Shown here: positions 26,128-35,353 of the stretch, piece after piece
Layout of the letters: every line of letters begins with the position of its first letter
Position numbering within the stretch: the first letter of the stretch is position 1
Translations under genes and position numbers: made by a program
Assembly: GCA_019058515.1 (NCBI GenBank)
Contig: JAHPYY010000078.1
Span: 1 to 47,264, forward strand
DNA: 47,264 bases
Direction of reading: 5' to 3'
DNA from: Promethearchaeota archaeon
GTDB taxonomy: Archaea; Asgardarchaeota; Lokiarchaeia; Sigynarchaeales; SOKP01
Notes under the pieces: model-generated
The model's input: the letters and a program-made list of their open reading frames with translations, nothing else
Told to the model about the DNA's origin: nothing
Database searches by the model: none

Positions 26128-27030
26128 TTAAAAGTAGATTTGACCGTATTTTATCCTAAAGACTTTTGATACCCAAAGGATTTTAGATTTGAAAATCTCT
26201 ACCTTGGGTTTAATCTTATTAGGATCTGACAAATCTTCTCTTTTTCCATTTGGTTTTTTCCTAAATTTGTTTAAAACCTTCCCCCAATCGACATAGACGA
26301 GGAGAAACATGATAATTATGGTTACTGTCCAAATTATTGAGCTTTGAATTAAATCAAAGGGAGTACTCGGAGGAATGATACCTGTGCGAGCGGCTTCTAA
26401 ATCAATTCCAAATAAGCTAAACAAGAGATCTCCGATAACCGTGTCTGCAAGCCAGATTGGTAAGGCGCTACAAAGGAAACAAAGAACAAATTTGCCAATA
26501 AAGGTGAAAATCAGAGTTTTTACAAGACTGTATTGTACTAATCCTAAAACGATTAGAAACGCATCATCAGGGAGGGGCGTCGCTGCAAATATAAAGATTA
26601 TTACAGGTGCCCAACCCATTTCAACATAACTTTTCATTCGTTCTATGCTTTCACTGTTTTCAATTATTTTTTGGGAACCTCTGCCTATTAACCACGCTGA
26701 TACTTCTCCTATACTTGCACCTATTCCTCCAGCTAATCCCAACGCTAAAGGGTTAACACCGGGAATGACGGCGTTAATCACAATTAACGCTATAACATAG
26801 GGTACGGGAAAGATAATGGTAAAGTTTCCGAAGATCGAAATGAGGAAAACTCCCATATAAATCCCAATATCACCAAACTGTTCGTAGAACCACACGATTG
26901 AATTGGCCAACCATTGTCCAAAATTGACGTTAAGCAATACGAGAACGAGAAATAGTACGATAATTGCGGAAATAAAGAGAATTCCACCGTATTTCTGGAC
27001 GAAAGATTTTGATTTTTCTTCTATAGACAT
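26128..27030 (-). CDS. VTT-domain (DedA/YqaA-like, SNARE-associated) membrane protein
   Basis: 300 residues with about five membrane segments. The core GGIGASIGEVSAWLIGRG (about residues 100-117) and AATPLPDDAFLIVLGLVQYS (about 149-168) match the VTT domain of the DedA/YqaA superfamily, with the re-entrant Gly/Pro loops. A further helix near 230-248 and a basic cytoplasmic tail of about 45 residues follow. VTT proteins such as TMEM41B/VMP1 scramble lipids, and DedA members recycle lipid carriers (family knowledge). The gene lies between two related P-type ATPase genes on the same strand, separated by 160-190 bases on each side, so a functional link is plausible but unproven. Confidence 0.8.
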   Translation of the reverse strand: MSIEEKSKSFVQKYGGILFISAIIVLFLVLVLLNVNFGQWLANSIVWFYEQFGDIGIYMGVFLISIFGNFTIIFPVPYVIALIVINAVIPGVNPLALGLAGGIGASIGEVSAWLIGRGSQKIIENSESIERMKSYVEMGWAPVIIFIFAATPLPDDAFLIVLGLVQYSLVKTLIFTFIGKFVLCFLCSALPIWLADTVIGDLLFSLFGIDLEAARTGIIPPSTPFDLIQSSIIWTVTIIIMFLLVYVDWGKVLNKFRKKPNGKREDLSDPNKIKPKVEIFKSKILWVSKVFRIKYGQIYF

Positions 27031-27191
27031 TTATTTTTCTTCTTAACCAATATTTCAGATTAACAGAAAATAAGATTACTTTCTTTTTAATTTGAACTAT
27101 AGAGAGTATATATTTCTGCTAGATTATGTTCAAATTTGCAATTTGACTTGGTTTGATTTTAAGAGAAGAATAGTGAAGGTGAATTTTATGG

Positions 27192-30062
27192 CTAGAAAGT
27201 AATTTTCTTTTTTCTGGCAAAGTATTTTACAAATTCTATGCCAAATATACCTGGTAACGATAATCCTATGCAAATTAACCAATCCGTAAGCGACAAGAAG
27301 AGGAAGTTAAGCGGCAAATCAAATCCTAACTGGATATTAACGGTGTAATTGACTACTTGAGAAAAAATAATTAAGAGCATGTGCAATCCAATCGTGAAAA
27401 AGCAAATCAACAACAAACTATAGGATTTCTCTTCTCTAATGCTCCTAATTAAAGACATGTTTGGTCTCCTAAAGGACCAAACAAAAAAACATTCTTCAAT
27501 ATACAAGGTCGTTATAAACATGGTTCTCGCTTTTTGATGAACTAAATATTCCTCTGTAGAACCTGTGGGAATATAACTTAGCGATGGGTCTATATTCCAG
27601 TTATTTAACGGAATTAAACCGAAGTAGCTCAATTGAAACACGATAACGATTCCTATTCCCATTAAAAACGCGTGAATTAGGAGAAGCGCCCACATATTCT
27701 TGTTAAGTATTTGTTCGTCGTTACGTGGAGGTTCTTTCATAATATCTTTTGGGAGCGTGTCAATAACTAATGCAAGTGAAGGAAATGAATGTAATATCCC
27801 ATAAATATACACTTGTTGCCAGTTAGAACTAAATAATTGAATTACAGAAATAAATTCGTAACCAAAAAAGATTGTCGCCTCCATTATGTTAATACAGATG
27901 AAAAAGTAAATGATAGTCCTAATCTTAGCAAACAATCCCCTTCCAATCTTCACTCCCCGAACAATAGAAGAGAAATTGTCGTCAGAGATAACCATATCTG
28001 CGGTTTCCTTAGCTACATCCGTCCCCGTAATTCCCATTGCGATTCCCGCATTGGCAAGTTTTAGCGCAAGAGTGTCGTTTATACCGTCCCCCGTCATAGA
28101 CACTACTTTCCCTCGTTCTTGGTACTTTTCCACGATCACCACTTTATCGCTAGGTTCAACGCGTGCGAACACTGTTGTTTTATCGAATTCGTCGTTTTGA
28201 AGGGCTTTGATTTTAGAGCCTTCCACCACATTTTCGTTATCTTTAAGAATTCCCATTTCTTGAGCAATAGTTTGAGCAGTAGCTGGGTGATCTCCCGTAA
28301 TCATTACTACTTTTATACCAGCAGACAAACTCTCTTCTACGGACTTCTTGACTCCAGCCCTTGGGGGATCGATAATGGATACGAATCCTAAAAATGTTAA
28401 ATTCTTTTCAATGTCTTCCCTTTTTTGATCGTTAAGTGAACTAAGTTTTTTGTAAGCTATAGCTAAGGTTCTATAACCCTGGTAGGCTCGTTTTGAAATC
28501 AAATCTTGAACTTTTTCTTTTTGTTCTACTGTAAAATCTTGAATTTTATCGTTTGTTTCAATACTATCGCAAATTAAGAGCATTCGTTCTGGGGCTCCCT
28601 TAGAAAATGCGTACATCTCAGGGTCATCTTTCTTGCTTTTACAGATAACCGTCATTCGTTTGATTTCCGATGAAAAAGAAAACTCATACACTGCGGCGTA
28701 CTTATTCTTTATATCGTAAGGGTGTATCCCAGCTTTTTCTGATAAAACTAGTAAAGCTGCTTCTGTGGGCGATCCGAGAGCCTTTCTCACTGCAATCTCC
28801 TTTTCGTCCTCTCGTTTAATTTTAATATCTTCGTATTTAAGCCGGGCGTTGTTATTTAAGATAATAGCGTCAAGAAACATCAAGAAAGTAGGATTTGTAT
28901 TGATTTTCAACTGTATACCATCACTGCTTATTGTTCCATCTGAATCGTATCCCACTCCGCTTACTTCGTATTCCATGTTATTAATCCACAATTTTTCGAC
29001 CGTCATTTCGTTTTTCGTTATCGTACCTGTCTTATCGGAACATATTACTGAAACTCGCCCTAGAGATTCAATGGCCGAGAGGTTTTTAATAATTACACCA
29101 CTTTGAGCCATATTTAACACTCCCGTTATTAAGACTAATGTCGTCATTAGCGGTAAATTGATAGGCATGAGATTCATAGCTCGTATTATCGAATCAGAGA
29201 TAGCTGTAGCGATTTCGGATTGAATTAACGAGTTAGAAAGGAAAAGAACGATTAATTTAAATGCTATCAGAATTATAGCATTTATCATAACTATAGTACC
29301 CAAAATAACTGCTAACCTGTTTAATTTGTGCGTTAAAGGAATATCTTCGATGCTACCCATTTCATTCAACGAACCAGAAATTTTGCCAATTTTAGATGTT
29401 GGTCCTGTATTGGTGACTACGATTTTTGCCTTTCCCGTTTTCACGTAAGTACCCATAAACACCATATTGGTTTGTTTTTGAAGGGGAATGTTGCTTTCAT
29501 TAATGGTTTGCGGTGATTTTTCCATAGCTTCGCTTTCTCCCGTTAAGGGTGCTTCGTCAACGGAAAAACTTGAAGCGCTGATTATCCTACCGTCGGCAGG
29601 TACTTTATCTCCTTGACTTAGAACTATGATATCACCATTAACTACTTCTCTCGTAGGTATCTCTATTTCGACCCCTTCCCTCATTACCGTTGCTTCTAAA
29701 GCTGAAATTTGCTTAAGTGATTCTAAAGCTTTTTGAGCCCGATATTGCTGAACTACTGCCGTAACGGAGTTTACAACCACAACGGTAAAAGTTATGATTG
29801 TTTGTTCGGGAGATCCAAGAAGTATAATTATAATTCCAGTAATGATCAATATTAGAATGAGATAATTGAAAATTGGACTCAGATACACTTTCCAGAGAGA
29901 TTTTTTAATCTTAGGTAATTCGTTGAAGCTATCGCGCTCTAATCGCAAAATAACTTCTTCAGAACTTAATCCCACTTCTGTGTCTGTATCAAAAAGCTCT
30001 AATATATCCTGTGTTGAATAATTATAAAATTTGTTACCCAGTTTGTTATTAGAAGGTTGCAT
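27192..30062 (-). CDS. P-type ATPase (second, paralogous to the one at 23042-25933)
   Basis: 956 residues with TGES at 174-177, phosphorylated Asp343 in CSDKTGTIT, KGAPE, TGDHP and TGDGINDTLAL motifs, so it should be catalytically competent. M4 reads MPINLPLM (299-306) and M6 reads GILHSFPS, with His where Ca2+ pumps have Asp; M5 keeps Asn and Glu (CINIME). These are the same ligand changes as in the neighbouring ATPase, so both probably move the same unusual substrate, or different members of one class. An ATG starts at 30062, close to the TFB-like gene that ends at 30116 on the same strand. Confidence 0.85.
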   Translation of the reverse strand: MQPSNNKLGNKFYNYSTQDILELFDTDTEVGLSSEEVILRLERDSFNELPKIKKSLWKVYLSPIFNYLILILIITGIIIILLGSPEQTIITFTVVVVNSVTAVVQQYRAQKALESLKQISALEATVMREGVEIEIPTREVVNGDIIVLSQGDKVPADGRIISASSFSVDEAPLTGESEAMEKSPQTINESNIPLQKQTNMVFMGTYVKTGKAKIVVTNTGPTSKIGKISGSLNEMGSIEDIPLTHKLNRLAVILGTIVMINAIILIAFKLIVLFLSNSLIQSEIATAISDSIIRAMNLMPINLPLMTTLVLITGVLNMAQSGVIIKNLSAIESLGRVSVICSDKTGTITKNEMTVEKLWINNMEYEVSGVGYDSDGTISSDGIQLKINTNPTFLMFLDAIILNNNARLKYEDIKIKREDEKEIAVRKALGSPTEAALLVLSEKAGIHPYDIKNKYAAVYEFSFSSEIKRMTVICKSKKDDPEMYAFSKGAPERMLLICDSIETNDKIQDFTVEQKEKVQDLISKRAYQGYRTLAIAYKKLSSLNDQKREDIEKNLTFLGFVSIIDPPRAGVKKSVEESLSAGIKVVMITGDHPATAQTIAQEMGILKDNENVVEGSKIKALQNDEFDKTTVFARVEPSDKVVIVEKYQERGKVVSMTGDGINDTLALKLANAGIAMGITGTDVAKETADMVISDDNFSSIVRGVKIGRGLFAKIRTIIYFFICINIMEATIFFGYEFISVIQLFSSNWQQVYIYGILHSFPSLALVIDTLPKDIMKEPPRNDEQILNKNMWALLLIHAFLMGIGIVIVFQLSYFGLIPLNNWNIDPSLSYIPTGSTEEYLVHQKARTMFITTLYIEECFFVWSFRRPNMSLIRSIREEKSYSLLLICFFTIGLHMLLIIFSQVVNYTVNIQLGFDLPLNFLFLSLTDWLICIGLSLPGIFGIEFVKYFARKKKITF

Positions 30063-30115
30063 TATAAAGCAGAAAGATATAAGAATAATTACTAAATGGA
30101 ATTATAGTTTATAAA

Positions 30116-31096
30116 TCAATGCTCTAACAATTCAGAGGATTGTTCTTCACTTTCAAGAATGCTACGTAAGAAATGATATTTTTTTCGAATTGTAGTTGAG
30201 GAAAATGTTGTAGAGGTTTCGATTAAGCGTTGAGTAAATATCTTACGGTTTTCTAACAATTGTCCAATATAGTAAATTAATCCCGCAACAAGTGCCTTGT
30301 AATTCAAATTTTTCAATTGATCGTAGCTTATCTTGTTAAGAAGTTCGTTCGCCATCAATTGCATTTCAATTTTTAGTTTTTCAAAATCAGATTTGCTTGC
30401 GAAATGAGTTTTTACACTTTCATACGGAATAGTGTTTAAATCCTTCTGAAAGACAATTTTAATTCTTGACTTAATCTCTTTTTCTAATTTCTTAATGTCA
30501 GTAGTTTTGACTGAGTATCTTTTCTCAGTTCTCTTTACTTTCGAAATTGCGTTGCTCAACATTTTTTTGTTTACTTTGTGGCCAAGCTCGTTAAAAACTT
30601 CAATGTATCGTTCTATCCTAATGTTAGTGGTTTCCTTTATTTCCAACCAAATAATGGCAAGAAATATTATTACCATGTTCTGATAAGTTTTACGATGGTT
30701 TTTATTGTATTTTATATACCTTTCCTTGATGCTTTGATATGTCACTGCGTCGATGTTCAGTCCAATCCCGTAACTTTTTAAAAATTCGATGGTTTTCTTC
30801 TGCTCTGAGAAATTACTCTTTAGATCTTTATACCACCGATTTAAAACTTGAATTTTTTCGTATCTCTGCTTAACTTTTGGATCTTGTTGGGCTCTAATAT
30901 CTTTAATCTTAATCCTTCTCTCGTAGTCCTGTTGCTTTTCTTCGTAAAAGTCAGTCGAGTAAAGCCCAGAATCGACATTAATAGATTGATCTAAAATTAA
31001 GCCACAATCTTGACATACGATGTATCCCTCGTCCACGGTAGTATTTTCGTGACGACAATTAGCGCTATCTGATTCGATTTTGGTACTTCTCTTCAA
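30116..31096 (-). CDS. Divergent TFB/TFIIB-like transcription factor
   Basis: 326 residues. The N-terminus is a TFIIB-type zinc ribbon with ligands Cys14, His16, Cys28 and Cys31 (CRHENTTVDEGYIVCQDCGL). The rest is helical and basic, of the length expected for two cyclin folds, but it lacks the usual cyclin-repeat signatures seen in the TFB at 31846. It is therefore either a strongly diverged TFB paralogue or another zinc-ribbon factor. It is encoded 54 bases upstream of the second P-type ATPase on the same strand and may be co-transcribed with it. Its promoter region is shared with the divergent membrane-protein gene at 31223. Confidence 0.65.
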   Translation of the reverse strand: MKRSTKIESDSANCRHENTTVDEGYIVCQDCGLILDQSINVDSGLYSTDFYEEKQQDYERRIKIKDIRAQQDPKVKQRYEKIQVLNRWYKDLKSNFSEQKKTIEFLKSYGIGLNIDAVTYQSIKERYIKYNKNHRKTYQNMVIIFLAIIWLEIKETTNIRIERYIEVFNELGHKVNKKMLSNAISKVKRTEKRYSVKTTDIKKLEKEIKSRIKIVFQKDLNTIPYESVKTHFASKSDFEKLKIEMQLMANELLNKISYDQLKNLNYKALVAGLIYYIGQLLENRKIFTQRLIETSTTFSSTTIRKKYHFLRSILESEEQSSELLEH

Positions 31097-31222
31097 CTAA
31101 ACAAACCCTCAGGAACATTAACTTAAAAAGTGAAACAATATAAAATCTAAAAAACAAAATATAAATTAACTAATTATTTTAAAAATTTTTCCCCCATCGA
31201 TCTATATAGTGAGTTGATCTTC

Positions 31223-31792
31223 ATGAAAGTTAAACCAATATTGACTGCCCTGAGAATATCTGCTGTAAGTATAATAGGATTATCTGTTTTTGAGTTAATG
31301 GGGTATTTTATGCTTAGTTTCTCCAATCTGTTAGTAAATAACAATTACATATCGATCACGGCATTTCTTTTCAATTATGGACTGATTGACTTATCTCGGT
31401 CAATAATGTGGGTGTTCATACCGATTGGAATTGTCCTGTTTTTAGTATTTGGAGTGTTATTGACAATTTTCACATTTAAGAGCGATCTTTACGATAAGGT
31501 TATATCGAAATACTTATTCTTGTTTGGAATGTTAACCTTAGTAAACTCGTTTATTGTGCTTGCGTATATTGTATTTTTGGGTAAAGCTGGTACCTTTATG
31601 GTTGGAAACGAGGTATTAACCTTTCAGCAATTATTATACAATCCGATTATGTCCACTCTCCTAATAGCGTTTATGTGGTACTTCTTTTACATTGTAATAT
31701 GCTGCCATCTAGTCTTTGGGTTGTTGTATTCTGCAATTGGTTTGTATTGGATTATTACTATAGAACGCGAAGAACCCTCTGGTCAAGATTAA
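31223..31792 (+). CDS. Small polytopic membrane protein, unknown
   Basis: 189 residues from the ATG at 31223 (an in-frame TTG at 31214 would add three). Four hydrophobic segments are visible: about residues 10-33, 59-82, 94-117 and 144-182 (the last may be two). Short loops and a charged C-terminus (EREEPSGQD) complete it. I do not recognise a family. It sits between two TFB-type genes, divergent from the first and convergent with the second. Confidence 0.6.
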   Translation: MKVKPILTALRISAVSIIGLSVFELMGYFMLSFSNLLVNNNYISITAFLFNYGLIDLSRSIMWVFIPIGIVLFLVFGVLLTIFTFKSDLYDKVISKYLFLFGMLTLVNSFIVLAYIVFLGKAGTFMVGNEVLTFQQLLYNPIMSTLLIAFMWYFFYIVICCHLVFGLLYSAIGLYWIITIEREEPSGQD

Positions 31793-31845
31793 GCGTAAAG
31801 ATCAACCAAATTTAAAATAAAAAAAAATAAAAGACAATAATTAAA

Positions 31846-32778
31846 TTAAGAGGGTATTAACTTATTCTTTATTTGTTTTGCTCTGGATCGAAGGGTAACT
31901 TCGGTGATTTTTGCAATATCTGCTACATGCGATTGAGTTTTTCGGATGTTTTCGTCTTTTGCTGCGATGTAAATACATGCGGCCGCCAAACCTTTTGGAT
32001 CCTTCCCCGTTCTTTTCAAACCGTTAATAGAAGCGCGTTTTAGCATTTCAATGGCTTTTCTCTGAACATTTATTGGGATTTCTAGTTCGTTACCAAATCG
32101 GAACACCAAACTTTCAGCTGTTATCGGTCTGTACTTTAAAGCTAGATCTGGCAAAATCTGGCGGATAATCATGGCAAGACTTTTATGAACCGTTCGCCTT
32201 GGGGTTAAGGACGCATCGCACACTTCATCTAATAACCTAGGGAAATCGTGAACTCTAATAGCAGCGTATAACGCACCAGAAATAAACCCGTTAATAGAAC
32301 GCCCCATAGTTAGCTTTTTTCTAGCGACTTGAGAATATATTTTCCATGCAGTTTCTGCAATATGCTCAGGTATATTAAGTTTAGAGGTTATCATTTTAAG
32401 TTTTGGCTTGGCTTCCCAAAAATTTCTTTCTATACTCGAAATAAGAGAGTTTTGTATTTTTGATAATCTCGAGAAAAGCGCTTGTTCCTTAGGACCAATT
32501 GATTTCCCTTTAGAATCCGTCTTGGTAGTAGGTAACATTGTCCTTGGACCAAAATCTCTCCATCGCGGTTCGGTCCTCCTTCGATTCTGAATTTCCTCTA
32601 ATGTATATGCTCTTCGTTCGTTTCCGACAAATAAACGCCCGAAAATTAAACCACAATTTAAACACACCTTGTTCCCATCACGTTGCTCAATATTAGGATT
32701 GTCACAACAGTTAGATGGAGCGACCTTTTCGTTTGTCGGCTTATTATTCTTTAGAATAGTACGATAGCTATTAGTCAT
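31846..32778 (-). CDS. tfb: Transcription initiation factor B (TFB)
   Basis: 310 residues. An N-terminal zinc ribbon (Cys24-Cys25 ... Cys39-LN-Cys42) with an unusual first knuckle (CCDN) leads into the B-finger/linker: FVGNERRAYTLEEIQNRR and PRWRDFGPRTM. Two cyclin folds follow, at about residues 110-205 (GRSINGFISGALYAAIRVHD) and 210-310 (GLAAACIYIAAKDENIRKTQ). A final helix-turn-helix segment (QSHVADIAKITEVTLRSRAKQIKN) contacts the BRE. It recruits RNA polymerase to TATA promoters with TBP. This is one of the strongest pieces of evidence that the organism is an archaeon. Confidence 0.9.
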   Translation of the reverse strand: MTNSYRTILKNNKPTNEKVAPSNCCDNPNIEQRDGNKVCLNCGLIFGRLFVGNERRAYTLEEIQNRRRTEPRWRDFGPRTMLPTTKTDSKGKSIGPKEQALFSRLSKIQNSLISSIERNFWEAKPKLKMITSKLNIPEHIAETAWKIYSQVARKKLTMGRSINGFISGALYAAIRVHDFPRLLDEVCDASLTPRRTVHKSLAMIIRQILPDLALKYRPITAESLVFRFGNELEIPINVQRKAIEMLKRASINGLKRTGKDPKGLAAACIYIAAKDENIRKTQSHVADIAKITEVTLRSRAKQIKNKLIPS

Positions 32779-33064
32779 ATTAAATCCGTTTGGTTATAAC
32801 TTTAAAACTTAGATAAAAGAAGGTCTATAGGACAAATCCAAAAATCCAATTATAAATAAATAAGATCAAACTCACTAATTTAAATGTTTGCACTGATAAA
32901 ATATAGATTTTATATGACTGAATAGAAATCGTTAATTTTTGTGAGTTAGATTTATTTTCTTCGAAGTTAATTTTCATTTGTATAATATTTAATATTTGCT
33001 GAGAATTTGCATCTTTAATAAGGATTAAACAAAATTAATTAAAATAAACGAAAGGAAACATAAT

Positions 33065-33574
33065 ATGGAATTTTACGAAGTAGTTAGGAATCGCAGAAGT
33101 TATCGAGTTTTTAAACCAGACAAACCTGAAAAAGAAAAAGTTGATAGAATTTTGGAAGCTGCTCGATTAGCGCCTACATGGGCAAATATGCAAGGAGTTC
33201 ATTACATTGTAGTGGAAAAACCAGAAAAAGTTAAAGCAATTTGGAAAGCCATTGGACAAAGACAAAAATTCATAGAAGCTCCTATGTTCATTGTTGGCGT
33301 AATTACCGAAAATGGTTCGGGTGAAAACGGGATTAAATACTTTTCTGTAGATTTTGGAATATGTTTCGAACATCTTATTCTTGCAGCTACCGCAGAGGGA
33401 TTGGCAACATGCTGGATTGGATGGTTCAATGGAAAAAGAATAAAGACCATCCTTGAAATCCCCGGAGAATACCACGTACTCGGATTAACTCCCCTAGGAT
33501 ATCCAGTAAAGAACAAGGGAGAAATTAACGACCGTAAACCCCTTGAAGATATTGTCCATTACGATAAATTCTAA
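33065..33574 (+). CDS. Nitroreductase-family flavoprotein
   Basis: 169 residues, short for the family. It has the N-terminal FMN-phosphate motif RRSYRVF (residues 10-16), the AARLAPTWANMQ turn (31-42), and the C-terminal FMN loop GLATCWIGWFN, followed by LGYPVKNKGE. It probably acts as a homodimer binding FMN, reducing quinones, nitro groups or other small electron acceptors with NAD(P)H. The aldehyde oxidoreductase gene starts 39 bases after its stop, suggesting a shared transcript. Confidence 0.85.
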   Translation: MEFYEVVRNRRSYRVFKPDKPEKEKVDRILEAARLAPTWANMQGVHYIVVEKPEKVKAIWKAIGQRQKFIEAPMFIVGVITENGSGENGIKYFSVDFGICFEHLILAATAEGLATCWIGWFNGKRIKTILEIPGEYHVLGLTPLGYPVKNKGEINDRKPLEDIVHYDKF

Positions 33575-33613
33575 TGAATTATAGGAAATAGAGTTAAAAT
33601 AGAAAAGAAAACT

Positions 33614-35353
33614 ATGCCGAATATGATTATCTCAAGAATACAACTAGATGATTTAACTACAAGAAGTGAGGAAATCGCAAAGGACTCAAAGTTCTATCTG
33701 TTAGGAGCCCGTGGGTTGACTTCGCAAATAGTTCATGACGAAGTTCCTCCAAAATGCGATCCTTTAAGCCCTGAAAACAAATTAATTATCGCTAATGGGA
33801 TTCTCACGGGAAGTCCGTTTCCTAATTCTGCAAGAACTTCGGTTGGTGCGAAAAGCCCGTTAACTAATGGCATTAAAGAGGCGAATGTTGGAGGAAGACC
33901 TGCCTTATTGCTAGCCAGACAAGGTATTAGAGCAATTATACTTGAAGGAATTTCAGACGAATTGGTATATGTTCTAATCAATAAGGAGAAGGTCGAAATT
34001 CACTCTGCAGGTGAATATATAGGGTTAGGAAACTATGAACTTCACAAAAACTTAAAGCAAAAGTATGGTAAGAATGTCGGAATATATTCGATTGGACCCG
34101 CGGGAGAATACTTAATGAAGTCTGCTAGCGTAGCTGCAAACGATTTGGAAGGATATCCTAGCCGTCATGCTGCTCGTGGAGGGCTTGGTGCAGTGATGGG
34201 TTCAAAACGAGTAAAAGCAATAGTCATTACTCCTCCAAGAACATCGAGAGTTAACATTCACGACCTAAAAGAGTTTAGAAGGATCTCTTCTCCATTTGCT
34301 AAAAACTTAGCAGAAACAAGGGAAACTTTTTCGCTCTTTGGAACTTCTTTAATGATGCGCCCTATGAGCGAATACGGGGGAATCCCTACGAAAAACTTTC
34401 GAATGGGATCTTTTGATAGGATACAGCAGATAACTGGTGAAGCGCTTCACGAATTGGTAACTAAACGAGGAGGGAAGAAAAAGCTAGCGTGTTGTCCTAC
34501 CTGCGTTATAAAATGCTCTAATTTAGTAGTAGATGAAGGAGGAAACCACATAACCTCTAGTTTAGAATACGAGACTATGGCGTTGAACGGAACTAATCTT
34601 ATGATTGACGATTTAGATAGTCTAGCTTGGATAGATCATTATTGTGACGATGTGGGGGTAGATACTATCGAATATGGCGTAACTGTTGGTGTAGCAATGG
34701 ATTGTGGGAAAATTGAATGGGGAAACGCTAAAAAAGTAATCGATATTATAAATAACGAAATTAGAAATAATACCGAGGAAGGAAGACTGTATGGAAACGG
34801 AGTTTTGCAAATTGGAAATAAATTAAACGCTGAACGAATTCCTCAAGTAAAAGGTCAAGGCATATCTGCATATGATCCTAGGGTTTTTAAAGCCATGGGT
34901 GTGACTTACGCTACTAGCCCAATGGGAGCTGATCACACCAGCGGAGCCGCAATTGCAGGAAGAGTACCGAGTCAACACAAAAATTACGGAGATCTTACGA
35001 ACAATGAACATAAATTAGATCTATCGTTCGAATTACAAGTATATACCGCTATTTTAGATTCAATGGGTTGTTGTTATTTCATTGGTCCAAGCTATGAAAC
35101 TATGGAAATTGTCGCCAATGCAATCAACGCGATGTATAACCTAAATTTATCTCGAGAGGATGTTATTAACATAGGTATAAGTATTTTGAAAACCGAACTT
35201 GCTTTTAACAAACAAGCGGGATTAGATCCAAAATCAAACGATGTTCCGGATTTCTTTAGGGAACAATACTCTGAACCAACGAATTTGCAGTATACTTTCA
35301 CTACAGATGAACTGAACGATTTTTGGAAAAGATTAGAAGACCATCAGTTCTAA
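33614..35353 (+). CDS. Aldehyde:ferredoxin oxidoreductase family protein (tungsten/molybdopterin)
   Basis: 579 residues, slightly shorter than the classical 600-residue enzymes. The N-terminal domain carries LLGARGLTSQIVHDEVPP and the pterin-binding GARTSVGAKSPLT-like region. The [4Fe-4S] cluster ligands are Cys294, Cys297 and Cys301 (C-P-T-C-V-I-K-C), with the fourth at Cys486 or Cys487 (DSMGCCYF). SPMGADHTSG near residues 436-445 is the family's second pterin loop. It oxidises aldehydes to acids with reduction of ferredoxin, as in amino-acid fermentation; the exact substrate is not predictable. It overlaps the convergent gene at 35350 by 4 bases. Confidence 0.9.
   Translation: MPNMIISRIQLDDLTTRSEEIAKDSKFYLLGARGLTSQIVHDEVPPKCDPLSPENKLIIANGILTGSPFPNSARTSVGAKSPLTNGIKEANVGGRPALLLARQGIRAIILEGISDELVYVLINKEKVEIHSAGEYIGLGNYELHKNLKQKYGKNVGIYSIGPAGEYLMKSASVAANDLEGYPSRHAARGGLGAVMGSKRVKAIVITPPRTSRVNIHDLKEFRRISSPFAKNLAETRETFSLFGTSLMMRPMSEYGGIPTKNFRMGSFDRIQQITGEALHELVTKRGGKKKLACCPTCVIKCSNLVVDEGGNHITSSLEYETMALNGTNLMIDDLDSLAWIDHYCDDVGVDTIEYGVTVGVAMDCGKIEWGNAKKVIDIINNEIRNNTEEGRLYGNGVLQIGNKLNAERIPQVKGQGISAYDPRVFKAMGVTYATSPMGADHTSGAAIAGRVPSQHKNYGDLTNNEHKLDLSFELQVYTAILDSMGCCYFIGPSYETMEIVANAINAMYNLNLSREDVINIGISILKTELAFNKQAGLDPKSNDVPDFFREQYSEPTNLQYTFTTDELNDFWKRLEDHQF

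Noticed and set aside
27837..28391. Several plus-strand open frames of 75-96 codons inside the second P-type ATPase gene.
   Set aside because: They are antisense shadows of a well-supported conserved gene and show no domain features.
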